Shown one piece after another: positions 1 through 7,223 of a DNA stretch of 7,812 nt. Numbering within the stretch: the stretch's first letter is position 1; every line of letters starts with the position of its first letter. The stretch is from CAYLJJ01 sp964384025 (GTDB taxonomy: Bacteria > Myxococcota_A > Bradymonadia > UBA7976 > UBA1532): contig CAYLJJ010000170.1 of assembly GCA_964384025.1 (NCBI GenBank), positions 1 to 7,812 of the forward strand, given 5' to 3'. Under the pieces are notes generated by a model that was not told where the DNA came from, did no database searches, and saw only the letters and a program-made list of their open reading frames with translations. The translations under genes and the position numbers were made by a program.

Positions 1-44
1 CAGTTTCGTCCTAAGTCTGCTTAATCTAACGCCTATGCTGAGAG

Positions 45-3000
45 TTACACCCGGTGGATATTGATCGGTTTGGCAATATGGTCATTCATACCGGCTTCCA
101 GTGCTTTTCTCTTGTCACCTGTCATCGCATTAGCGGTCATTGCAAGTACTGGAATATCTCTGAGCCTTTCATCTGCGCGGATCTTCCGGGTCGTTTCATA
201 GCCATCCATAACAGGCATTTGGCAGTCCATCAAAACCAAATCGAATCTGTTCTTATTGATTAGGTTCAGAGCCTCTTGGCCATCATAGGCAAGTTCCACC
301 ATGATGCCGTTGTTGGAAAGTAATTCATTCGCCAATTCCATGTTGATCTCGTTGTCTTCGACCAACAGAACTTTTGCGCCTCTTAACTTGGCTATCGCAT
401 GAGATGTTTCTTCTGAAATGACGTTTAAACGGCTAGTTTTTCGGGGTTCGTATCCCATAGAGCTAATAACAGCATTAAATAAAGCTGATGGTGTGACTGG
501 TTTAATTAGATGTCCAGAAAGCTTAATATCCCGCGCTGATTTCAGCAGTTCTAAATGACTATAGGCCGAAATCATGATCACTGTTGGCATATTGGTAATA
601 TTCAGCTCGTTCTGGATTATTCGCGTCGTTTCAATGCCATCCATACTAGGCATACGCCAATCCATGATCAATAGGTCATAAGGCTTTTTATTATCTGCAG
701 ATAACAGCTGCTCGATGGCCGATTTGCCCGATTTACAGTGGTGAGTTTCGAAACTAAAGCTCGTTAACAAGTGGGTTAGAATCTCACAAGAACTCTGGTT
801 GTCATCGACGACTAAAATTTTCATTGATTTAAGATCATCGATATCGCAACCAAGCATTTTTGGCTGAACAGCTTGCTTTAATAGCTCTACGGTGAAGTAG
901 AAAGTCGATCCCACGTTAATTTGACTTTCACACCAGATCTTTCCTCCCATCATTTCAGCCAGCTGCCTGGAAATGGTTAATCCCAGCCCGGTTCCCCCAA
1001 ATTTCCTCGTCGTCGAGCTATCAGCTTGTGAGAAAGGAATGAACAGCTTCTGTTGTTGCTCCGGTGTCATGCCAATGCCGCTGTCACGCACCGAAAATTG
1101 CAGGAGAACCCCGGTTTCATCCTCCTCTTTCAACTGAGTTGATATAATTACTTCACCACCGGGCTCGGTGAATTTAATAGCATTGTTGCTCAAATTGGTT
1201 AGCAGTTGCCCTAGACGAAGTGGATCTCCATTCAAGGCTGTAGGTACATTGGTATCAATATCAAATAGTAATTCTAGGCCCTGATCTTCCGCCTTGAAGC
1301 CCACTAGGCTGAGTAGAGTATCCATGACATCCTCGAGACGAAAATCAATGATTTCCATCTCTAATTTCCCCGCTTCGATTTTTGAGAAATCCAGGATATC
1401 GTTGATGATGCCCAGTAATGATTCAGCAGAACGATTGACCTTGTCAATGTAGTTGTATTGCTTCTCATTCAACTTCGTCTGCAAGGCCAAGTGCGACATA
1501 CCGATAATAGCGTTCATCGGTGTGCGAATTTCGTGGCTCATATTGGCTAGAAATTCACTTTTGGCAGCTGTAGCCGCCTGTGCTGCCTGCTTTGCTTGTT
1601 TCAGTTCCTTTTCTGCCTTGATTCGCTCGGTAACATTTTCTGCAATACCGTCAATGGAAACAACTTTACCTTCATGATCGAAAACAGAATGAGTAGAAGC
1701 AAAAATAGTGCGTTCATCTCCATCATCATGGATAAAAGACATTTTACCCTGCAGATATTCTACTTCACCGGCGGCCATCTTGCTGATGCCTTCTTCGGCT
1801 TGTTCTACAATACCAGGAAGCCAATCAACCAAATCACTCCATTTCGACCCTAGAACCTGATCTTTGGAAACTCCAACTATCTGGTGAATTCCATCACTGA
1901 CGAACAGGAGTTCTCCCGTAACCTTATGGCTAAATATGACAAACTGCTCTCCAATGCCCTCTACCAGTGCTTTATATTTTTCTTTAGCCTCTTTCAGCTC
2001 ATTCTCAATCAATTTACGGTCGGTGATATCCTGTACAGCCCCAACCATCTTCAGTGGCTTGTCGCCTGACCACTTTACAATATGCCCCCTGGAATAAAGG
2101 TGGCGAATCTCCCCATCGGGCCTAATAATCCGGTACTCAACATCGCATTTAACCCCGGGTTTCAGTGATGCTTCTACTGTTCTCATTACATGCTCGCGGT
2201 CATCTGGGTGAATGAACTCGAGCGCCATTTCAAAGTTGACAATCGGCTGGTAGGTGCGACCAAGAATCTCAAAGATTTCTTCCGACCACCAGGCTGTGGC
2301 GGTGTCAAAATAGCGCTCCCAGTTGCCCATTTTGACTAAACTTTGGGCCTCTTTAAGACGGGTCGTGACGGACCGGAGTTCAGCCGTCCGTTCTTCGACG
2401 CGCTCTTCGAGCTCTTCCTTAGCCTGATGAAGTTGTGCCCTGGCTTTGCGCAGGTCTGTCACCATCTGGCTTAAGGCATTGAAAGCACCAGCCTGACGGC
2501 CATCTATTCCCACAAGCGCGCTATCCAGCTCACCTTTGGAGACCCGGTCGGCTAGTTTTACCATATCAGCTGGCTCACAACCCAACTGGTCCAGGACTTT
2601 CTGGGAAAGCCTCCAGCCCAGAAAGCCGGCCAAAGAGGCGCCGATGCCTATCGCAATCCAGGTCGTCAAAACAGACATCAATACGGCTTGCTTGGATTCA
2701 AGGGTGGCCGTCTCAATAACCTGGCGGGCTCCGTTTTCTACGGTGGACAGAATCCGGATCATCTCCTGTCCATTTGAATCGACTTCCTCATCTAGGGTAT
2801 ACATTAAACTAAAGAGTCGGTTTCTCTCGGCTTGCAATTCAAATAGTCGTTGTCCCATAGGAGCGAATGAACTATTATGCTTTGTTTTTATAGTGTTTAC
2901 CTGATCGATGAGTGCTTTATCCCCCATTTTCGATACTACAGTCTCGACATTAGATCCTCCATGTTTAAGTAAGCGAATCCATCCATGGAACTGTTTAATA

Positions 3001-3737
3001 TAGCCCAGGTGCTTATCAGATAATCTCCTGAAAAAGTGCAGATCGTCGGTGTTCCCCGCCTCTTCCACCATAATACGCTCCATGGCAATCGTTGTTTTGA
3101 TTTCCATGATCATATCTGCCCAGGCAAACTCATTTTGGATTATTTTAGACTGAAAATGGTCATCTGCTGATTTTTGCTTAATGCGCATCTTGATATCTTT
3201 TTCCAGTCTAATAGCAGCAGATGTGATCGCATCAAAAACCTTACTGTACTTATGCAGAGTGGTTTTCAACTCTCTATTAATGGCAAAAACACGTTGCATC
3301 AGCGCCTGAATTTTTGACACCCGGGGAACGAACAGATTATGATGAAAATACTCGGCTTCATTAGCCGCTTTGCGTAGTTTAGGGTCTTTAGTAGGGTAAA
3401 TATATCCTTCATTCGTCTGTATACCATCCATAATACCGCGAAATAGAAGGTCGAACCCTTCAACATTTTCCTGATGCTGTTTCCAAAAGACTTCCATCTC
3501 AGCGATATCCTTAGATGCGAGCATTTCCATGACCAGAAACTGGTCGTAAAGGATCGATTGCTTCATCTCTTCAGACACATCGATAAGGGGCACTGATTGG
3601 ATGATGCCGTCAGTCCTTTTATCTATGTCATTAACGTTCGAGAGGCTGAGCAGGCCGAATGCTACCAAAATCGCAAGTAGAGAGAGGAAAGAGAGCAGCA
3701 GCTTTGAGCCAAGGCTTGATATGCTAAATAGTTTCAT
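45..3737 (-). CDS. Hybrid sensor histidine kinase with two receiver domains (C-terminus apparently truncated)
   Basis: Membrane hybrid histidine kinase of 1230 aa that should autophosphorylate on His and pass phosphate to its own receiver Asp residues. Seen in order: TM1 about 11-33; mostly helical, presumably periplasmic region 34-350 of no family I recognise; TM2 about 352-374; HAMP-like 375-430; coiled coil 430-465; PAS about 468-575, with a PAC-like stretch near 535-570; second PAS about 583-706; HisKA with H735 in SHEIRTPMN; HATPase_c with N box N848-N852, G1 DSGIGM (885-890) and G2 GGTGLGL (914-920); REC1 973-1096 (D978/D979, D1026, K1079); REC2 1121-1230 (E1127/D1128, D1171, T1201, K1223). 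All catalytic residues are present. The protein ends seven residues after K1223, so the last receiver helix is missing and there is no Hpt domain. The ATG is chosen because TM1 follows at once; the Shine-Dalgarno is weak. The two phosphorelay receivers suggest a partner Hpt protein elsewhere. Its ligand and output are unknown. Confidence 0.93.
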   Translation of the reverse strand: MKLFSISSLGSKLLLSFLSLLAILVAFGLLSLSNVNDIDKRTDGIIQSVPLIDVSEEMKQSILYDQFLVMEMLASKDIAEMEVFWKQHQENVEGFDLLFRGIMDGIQTNEGYIYPTKDPKLRKAANEAEYFHHNLFVPRVSKIQALMQRVFAINRELKTTLHKYSKVFDAITSAAIRLEKDIKMRIKQKSADDHFQSKIIQNEFAWADMIMEIKTTIAMERIMVEEAGNTDDLHFFRRLSDKHLGYIKQFHGWIRLLKHGGSNVETVVSKMGDKALIDQVNTIKTKHNSSFAPMGQRLFELQAERNRLFSLMYTLDEEVDSNGQEMIRILSTVENGARQVIETATLESKQAVLMSVLTTWIAIGIGASLAGFLGWRLSQKVLDQLGCEPADMVKLADRVSKGELDSALVGIDGRQAGAFNALSQMVTDLRKARAQLHQAKEELEERVEERTAELRSVTTRLKEAQSLVKMGNWERYFDTATAWWSEEIFEILGRTYQPIVNFEMALEFIHPDDREHVMRTVEASLKPGVKCDVEYRIIRPDGEIRHLYSRGHIVKWSGDKPLKMVGAVQDITDRKLIENELKEAKEKYKALVEGIGEQFVIFSHKVTGELLFVSDGIHQIVGVSKDQVLGSKWSDLVDWLPGIVEQAEEGISKMAAGEVEYLQGKMSFIHDDGDERTIFASTHSVFDHEGKVVSIDGIAENVTERIKAEKELKQAKQAAQAATAAKSEFLANMSHEIRTPMNAIIGMSHLALQTKLNEKQYNYIDKVNRSAESLLGIINDILDFSKIEAGKLEMEIIDFRLEDVMDTLLSLVGFKAEDQGLELLFDIDTNVPTALNGDPLRLGQLLTNLSNNAIKFTEPGGEVIISTQLKEEDETGVLLQFSVRDSGIGMTPEQQQKLFIPFSQADSSTTRKFGGTGLGLTISRQLAEMMGGKIWCESQINVGSTFYFTVELLKQAVQPKMLGCDIDDLKSMKILVVDDNQSSCEILTHLLTSFSFETHHCKSGKSAIEQLLSADNKKPYDLLIMDWRMPSMDGIETTRIIQNELNITNMPTVIMISAYSHLELLKSARDIKLSGHLIKPVTPSALFNAVISSMGYEPRKTSRLNVISEETSHAIAKLRGAKVLLVEDNEINMELANELLSNNGIMVELAYDGQEALNLINKNRFDLVLMDCQMPVMDGYETTRKIRADERLRDIPVLAMTANAMTGDKRKALEAGMNDHIAKPINIHRV

Positions 3738-3746
3738 CTGAATCTT

Positions 3747-3764
3747 TTACCTAGATTAGGGTAA
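3747..3764. promoter_or_regulatory. Small dyad upstream of the kinase start
   Basis: TTA-CCTA-GAT-TAGG-G-TAA is an inverted repeat with one bulged base, lying 10-27 bases upstream of the kinase ATG. It could be an operator or a leader hairpin. At this size it could also be chance, and no regulator gene is adjacent. Confidence 0.15.
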
Positions 3765-3905
3765 CCTTTATCTGCAGCGCAGTGTGGGGATAGGCTGCAT
3801 AAGCCCCCCTGAGCAAATAATTGTAAACATGACACTTACCCAAAATCCTCTCGGCGAAACAACCTCCAAGGTAAACCCTCCCCAACCCCCACGTCGACGG
3901 GAAAA

Positions 3906-4116
3906 GCTGGGAACAACCTCAAAAAGTTGGCAAAGCTCTGGACCCGTAAAAAATCTAAGCAGACGGCGCGTATTTCTCAAAAATTAAGGTATCAGAAGTT
4001 CACGCCTTCTCCTAAGCGAAGGGGGAAATCCACCGATCGTGTGGCGCATGAAGCTCATTTTGAGGGGTTGTTTGGGCCCCTCTGGAGCTTGCCAACTTTT
4101 TGGGGTTGCACCCAGC
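3906..4116. repeat. 211-bp element bounded by 36-bp imperfect inverted repeats
   Basis: The left arm (3906-3941) starts GCTGGGAACAACCTCAAAAA. The right arm (4081-4116), read on the other strand, starts GCTGGGTGCAACCCCAAAAA. Both then continue with AGTTGGCA, one or two extra A, and GCTC. By eye the arms differ at about five positions plus one single-base indel, and are separated by about 139 bases. The match stops abruptly outside GCTGGG on both sides, as expected of element ends. No target duplication is obvious in the flanks. The core encodes nothing recognisable. The size and layout suit a MITE-like non-autonomous element or an inverted pair of a dispersed repeat; which of the two cannot be decided from one copy. 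Confidence 0.6.
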
Positions 4117-4378
4117 AGCAATTCATCAGGCTAAAGAGCAAACGAATCTAGAACTTGTAAAGAGCACAAATTCAAAGTGTGACGGTTCATATCTATAGAA
4201 GATGTTTGAAAAAAAATCGGAGTTTTACATCAAATGCTCTGGAGAATTCACAGTAGCTTCCATGATTCAAAATCACAGTAGTTATATGCTCAAAAGTGTA
4301 TAGGGAACTCAAGAGACCTCCCTTAAGCGGGTGTAATCTCGGTACCATCTCCAGGACTATCTCTATCTATTCGAGCTC

Positions 4379-4985
4379 CTAGCACCTCAAAGACAGACCT
4401 CCCCCTCCCCGCTTCAAGCAGAATTCTTGGTCGTTAAGTGCTTTGAGTTCAGCAAACCCAATCGAGTTGGAGTGGCGGTGGCCTTGGGGACGAATCGGCG
4501 GGGGCGTGGTGGACAAGCCGAGGTGCTTGAGGATCTTGGCGATGACGATGGGATCCTCGATGTGGGCGATGATGCGCATGCGACCTTGGCAGGCGGGGCA
4601 CTGGAGAATGTCGACGCCGAAGACGCGCATCATGAGGGTGGCCCATGAGAGACGCTTGCGGCCTGAGGGCTTGGTGGCCGGGCGTGGCCCATCAAGATCG
4701 CGCGAACATCCGCGGCGGTGTTGAGCTTGAGGGGGTCGAAGATGAGTTGCTTGGTGTCGTTGCCCGGGGTCGGCGCAGCTGAAGGACCGCAGGATCGTTC
4801 TCGAGGAGTTGCAACCGCTTGTTGGAGATGGGAGGCCGCGTGATGTAGCAGCAGAGTCGCTTGAGCGCGTCACCCTCGAAGGTGGAGACGTAGACCGCCG
4901 CGTTGAGACTAAAGCCCACCGCCTGGACGCTCAGATAAGGAGCCGTCGCGGCGGTCAGGCTGAGGGTAATGACGAGTGAGCAGTC
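4379..4985 (-). pseudogene. IS91-family (Y2/HUH) transposase remnant, C-terminal, frameshifted
   Basis: Three consecutive minus-strand blocks in three different frames together read as the C-terminal part of an IS91-type 'putative transposase'. Block 1 (about 4985-4766) contains GFSLNAAVYVSTFEGDALK and LCCYITRPPISNKRLQLL, matching the family's GFSLHAAV and R-Y-x-x-RP regions. Block 2 (about 4764-4695) reads NDTKQLIFDPLKLN, matching the 'THVxFDPLE' stretch. Block 3 (about 4690-4379) contains SWATLMMRVFGVDILQCPAC, GRMRIIAHIEDP and IAKILKHLGL, the hallmark end with its zinc-finger-like CPAC. Full-length members carry roughly 80-100 residues between FDPL and the SWA motif; here about 25 remain, so there is an internal deletion as well as two frame changes. 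The N-terminal HUH half is absent. The remnant cannot make an active enzyme. Recognition is from memory of the family, not from a search. Confidence 0.8.
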
Positions 4986-5191
4986 TCATTCGTGGAAGCA
5001 ATGCTCAATGCAGGGCTTGCTCAGAAGCTCTAACCCATGCTCCCTATTCGTCCATGCTGTTCAGAATCCAGCCATATCTCCCGCCCAAAATAGCATTGTC
5101 CTCATCATATCCCCCTGAAATCTAAGGAAAGGCATCATCAAGACCGCTCCTTGCTCTGTCACCTCTGGCCAAACCAAAACCGGAGGAGCTG

Positions 5192-5317
5192 ATGGGACCC
5201 CTCATGTACCAGCAGCATGAATGGCAGATCTTCGAGTTGACCATGCGCTGCTATCAAGGCCACTTCCTTCTCAGACTGGGAGAAGAGGCCAACCGCCGCT
5301 TGGTTGATGTTGGTTGA
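5192..5317 (+). pseudogene. Fragment resembling the N-terminus of an IS200-like/RAYT transposase
   Basis: An ATG preceded by a good Shine-Dalgarno (GGAGGAG, 5182-5188) opens a 41-residue frame. It contains QQHEWQIFELTMRCYQGHFL, then LLRLGEEANRRLVDV, then TGA. The pattern 'H-E-x-x-x-E-x-T-x-R-x-x-Q-x-x-F-L-L-R-P' is what I associate with the first 40 residues of REP-associated tyrosine transposase-like proteins (Y1_Tnp) in Myxococcota. Those run on for 200 or more residues with an HUH motif and a catalytic tyrosine. No continuation is visible in any frame after 5317, so this is probably a truncated remnant. It is the only plausible coding piece on the plus strand. It could alternatively be a genuine small ORF, since its start signals are good. 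Confidence 0.4.
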
Positions 5318-5697
5318 GGGGTTCGCTGCTGTTCGCCTTAGCTGCCGTTAGAGGAGGGAGCTGTTCGGTCGCCGTAGTCCTTAGACTGCCTATCCTCCTA
5401 TCCATCCACCATCAATTTGCACTGATGACTATCATCAATGACTTTGTGTGCCCGACCTTCGCTCATCGTGTATTTTGAGCCCAAATTCAGTCTTTGATTG
5501 AATTCACTCTCTGATTCGAAGGTTTTGGTCATGATCTTGGGGTTTAGAGCGCCCCCTTTCGTCTTGCTTACGATGCTCCATAGAGCATCGGTGGCGCTTA
5601 CCCCGCACTTTTGAGGAAAACTTCTTAATCATCGATTATACCCACAAAGAGAGCACATTGAAATTCTTTATTAAATCCAAAAAAATGGAAAATGGAG
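5318..5697. other. Gene-free stretch downstream of the lipoprotein
   Basis: No recognisable protein in any frame. The notable content is the perfect hairpin at 5571-5590. Just after the lipoprotein stop, the minus strand has an AT-rich tract (rc of about 5660-5695) with a T7 run flanked only by 4-base TCCA/TGGA arms. That is too weak to call an intrinsic terminator. Confidence 0.55.
5548..5598. repeat. Strong hairpin with nested flanking arms
   Basis: CGATGCTC (5571-5578), loop CATA, GAGCATCG (5583-5590) is a perfect 8-bp stem. An outer pair, AGCGCC (5548-5553) and GGCGCT (5593-5598), can close a larger stem with an asymmetric internal loop. Neither strand has a T-run after the stem, so it does not look like an intrinsic terminator. 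It could be a REP-like palindromic unit, a remnant of an element end or an RNA structure. The class is uncertain from a single copy. Confidence 0.5.
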
Positions 5698-6867
5698 TCA
5701 AGGTATCATGCGGTCAATCACGATGACTTGACGATTCCCAGGACTCCAGTGGATCTCCGCCGCCTCCCAGAACTGCGTTGAGGTGTCGAGTAACTTGGAG
5801 CACTCCCCCGCCAAGCGACCGCTTAGGAAGATCCGCAGCGTCACCGTGCTGGGCACCATCTCTTGAGTCCAGGCTTGCGCTCCCAGGCCGCCGTTCTCTT
5901 CTGGGACGGCCGAATAGTAGTGGGCCGCGACTCGATAGGGCGCCCCCACCACGCTGGTGTCCTCAGGCTCATCCAAGCGGATATCTTCAGGTCCCGCGCC
6001 GTTGACATCATCAAGCTCCAGGATGGGGTTCCCTGCTGGACCTGGGTCGCCCCAATCAGGACAGGTGTTGGCGTAGAAGCAGTCATCGCCTGGGGATATC
6101 GCGTCGTGCCGAGTCCAGGTGTGTTCTCCTGGCCTGAGCAGGTGCAGATCCACATCTGTCCCCACCCCATCGGTCTGATCGGGATCGCTGGGGGTGTTCC
6201 AGACCAACTGGATGTGGATGTTTGTGTTAGATATTGCGGTGATATGAACGCGTACGAGCTCCTGGGGGCAGATCTCGCTGGGAGCTACGATGCCAAGGCT
6301 GTCCTCTACGCTCAACTCCAAAACATAGTCGCCCACCAGATCGATGAAGAAGAAGGCTTCAGGAGTGGCCTCATTGTCTGCAGGACCACCATTTGCGGGG
6401 TGGCTAAGGTTATGATAGTGCTCAACGGGTTGGGCGGTGGAGCCCTCTGGGCGCTCAACGACGCTCCAACGATAGAGTAAGAACCCTTCACCAAAGCCTT
6501 CATGGATAGAGGCACTCAAGCTGACGATCTCAAACACAGAGACCTCGAGCTCATCAAAAATCGCGGCGACGGGACATGGAGCAGCGTCATCGCCTTGATC
6601 CAAGAGGTCCCCGTCGGTTGAGGCCCCATCCTCCGCTTGGACGAGGCCCTCATCCTCCGCTTGGACAAGGTCCTCATCCTCCGCTTGAACGAGGCCCCCA
6701 TCCTCAAAGAGAACAGGATCCTCCTGAACAGCTGCATCTTCTCCTGAGGGATCACTCCGCCCAAGATCTTGGGCGAAGTCAACATCCATCTGAGCATCTG
6801 AGTTTGCGATGCAACTTGATAGGAATAGGACCAATGATAATAAAGCACCATTTTTGGAATTTGGCAT
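5698..6867 (-). CDS. Secreted lipoprotein with PKD-like and 'TDVDLHLL' C-terminal domains
   Basis: A 389-aa exported lipoprotein. The chosen ATG (6867-6865) gives a short basic start, a hydrophobic core ALLSLVLFL and a lipobox L-S-S-C, with lipidation expected at Cys19. A TTG 14 codons upstream (6909) is also open but would spoil the signal peptide. Counting from the ATG: acidic linker about 22-97 with an 8-residue tandem repeat (LVQAEDED/LVQAEDEG/LVQAEDGA); a PKD/Ig-like beta domain about 98-215 (YRWSVVERPEGS, FFIDLVGDYVLELSVED) with Cys98 and Cys200 as a probable disulfide; then a C-terminal domain about 216-375 with LVWNTPSDPDQTDG, GTDVDLHLLRPG, DDCFYANTCPDWGDPG, LELDDVNGAGPEDI and YRVAAHYYS. 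That last module recurs in Myxococcota/Bradymonadales surface lipoproteins; its Asp-rich loops suggest calcium binding, but its function is not known to me. There is no clear Shine-Dalgarno. A decayed paralogue lies just upstream. No partner is visible from which to infer a job. Confidence 0.85.
   Translation of the reverse strand: MPNSKNGALLSLVLFLSSCIANSDAQMDVDFAQDLGRSDPSGEDAAVQEDPVLFEDGGLVQAEDEDLVQAEDEGLVQAEDGASTDGDLLDQGDDAAPCPVAAIFDELEVSVFEIVSLSASIHEGFGEGFLLYRWSVVERPEGSTAQPVEHYHNLSHPANGGPADNEATPEAFFFIDLVGDYVLELSVEDSLGIVAPSEICPQELVRVHITAISNTNIHIQLVWNTPSDPDQTDGVGTDVDLHLLRPGEHTWTRHDAISPGDDCFYANTCPDWGDPGPAGNPILELDDVNGAGPEDIRLDEPEDTSVVGAPYRVAAHYYSAVPEENGGLGAQAWTQEMVPSTVTLRIFLSGRLAGECSKLLDTSTQFWEAAEIHWSPGNRQVIVIDRMIP
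6627..6698 (-). repeat. Three tandem 24-bp repeats inside the lipoprotein linker
   Basis: Three adjacent 24-base units start at 6627, 6651 and 6675, each beginning CATCCTCCGCTTG on the plus strand. A partial fourth unit (CATCCTC) starts at 6699. The units differ at only a few bases, suggesting recent expansion. Twenty-four bases keeps the frame, so changes in copy number would only lengthen or shorten the acidic linker by 8 residues. Confidence 0.9.
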
Positions 6868-6899
6868 GAGGTTTCTTAGGCGTCGAGAGTAACAGTAGG

Positions 6900-6929
6900 A
6901 TTCTCTCAAAGAATTGGCGGGAAGATCAA
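6900..6929 (-). promoter_or_regulatory. Possible promoter of the lipoprotein gene
   Basis: On the minus strand TTGATC (6929-6924) and GAGAAT (6905-6900) are separated by 18 bases and resemble -35 and -10 boxes (four of six matches each). Transcription would begin near 6893, giving a leader of roughly 26 bases before the ATG at 6867. This would exclude the upstream TTG start. The -35 overlaps the stop codon of the decayed paralogue. The evidence is consensus matching only. Confidence 0.25.
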
Positions 6930-7197
6930 GGGATCATGTGGTTGATCACGCTGACTTGCTGGTTGCCTACGTTCGAAAAGATAGGAATTTTAAGCGACCC
7001 CCAGAAAGTCTTTAATATAGAATGGGAATATCGGAAACGGAACGAGTGGGGCAACCGAACAAGAATCTTGAGCTTCGGATTTTTTCACGGCTTTCTTGTC
7101 GCAGCAAAGGAGCCGCACCCTCAAAAGACTTATTGTACAGGATGGGGCCGTTGATTGCTGCTTCCGTGAGAGGGCCGTTGCACCGCGCCAGCCCGCC
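6926..7197 (-). pseudogene. Decayed C-terminal copy of a paralogue of the downstream lipoprotein
   Basis: The minus-strand frame 7084-6926 ends FWGSLKIPIFS, then NVGNQQVSVINHMIP and a stop. The intact lipoprotein ends FWEAAEIHW, then SPGNRQVIVIDRMIP and a stop. The spacing also agrees: a hydrophobic strand (KLKILV here, TLRIFL there) lies the same number of residues before FW in both. Upstream this frame meets TGA at 7087-7085, directly beside a run of six A (7085-7080 on this strand). Shifting frame there opens another stretch up to 7197 (GPILYNKSFEGAAPLLRQE). Its QE falls where the intact protein has TQE, so one frameshift in the A-run is the simplest reading. The part beyond about 7150 is not alignable by eye. 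No start, signal peptide or PKD region remains, so this is a 5'-deleted relic. The final block (6926-7000) is secure; the upstream extension is tentative. Confidence 0.65.
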
Positions 7198-7223
7198 TCA
7201 CGGTCCAGATGATCCAGGAGGTT

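Larger units (their letters stand above)
3738..4378. other. Gene-free stretch between the kinase and the transposase remnant
   Basis: About 640 bases with no reading frame resembling a protein. Short open frames cross it on both strands, but their translations are low-complexity and unrecognisable. It contains the inverted-repeat element described separately (3906-4116) and the upstream region of the kinase. It also contains two copies of TCACAGTAG (4248-4256 and 4273-4281) 25 bases apart. On the minus strand a TTTACA (3827-3822) could serve as a -35 box for the kinase, but I find no good -10 at proper spacing. Confidence 0.6.

Noticed and set aside
1..47. IS66-type element end (GTAA...) at the kinase stop
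   Set aside because: Four matching bases are not enough, and no transposase or partner repeat is visible. It is kept only as one explanation for the clipped receiver.
3784..4151. Short open frames on both strands (67-74 residues) upstream of the kinase
   Set aside because: Their translations are basic or low-complexity, overlap the inverted-repeat element and match no family I know.
4427..4724. Plus-strand open frames of 73 and 93 residues over the transposase remnant
   Set aside because: They are antisense shadows of the IS91-type C-terminal block, which carries the recognisable motifs.
5571..5590. Integron attC site
   Set aside because: The conserved GTTRRRY/RYYYAAC boxes are absent and no integrase or cassette layout is present.
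5655..5697. Intrinsic terminator after the lipoprotein
   Set aside because: There is a T7 run on the minus strand, but only 4-base arms surround it and no GC-rich stem precedes it.
5863..6480. A 205-residue plus-strand open frame opposite the lipoprotein gene
   Set aside because: It lies wholly antisense to a gene with a clear signal peptide and domains. Its translation has no recognisable domain and no ribosome-binding site was evident.
6868..6909. Longer lipoprotein form starting at the TTG at 6909
   Set aside because: It would place 14 charged and aromatic residues before the signal peptide. The ATG at 6867 gives a standard lipoprotein signal and lies downstream of the possible promoter.
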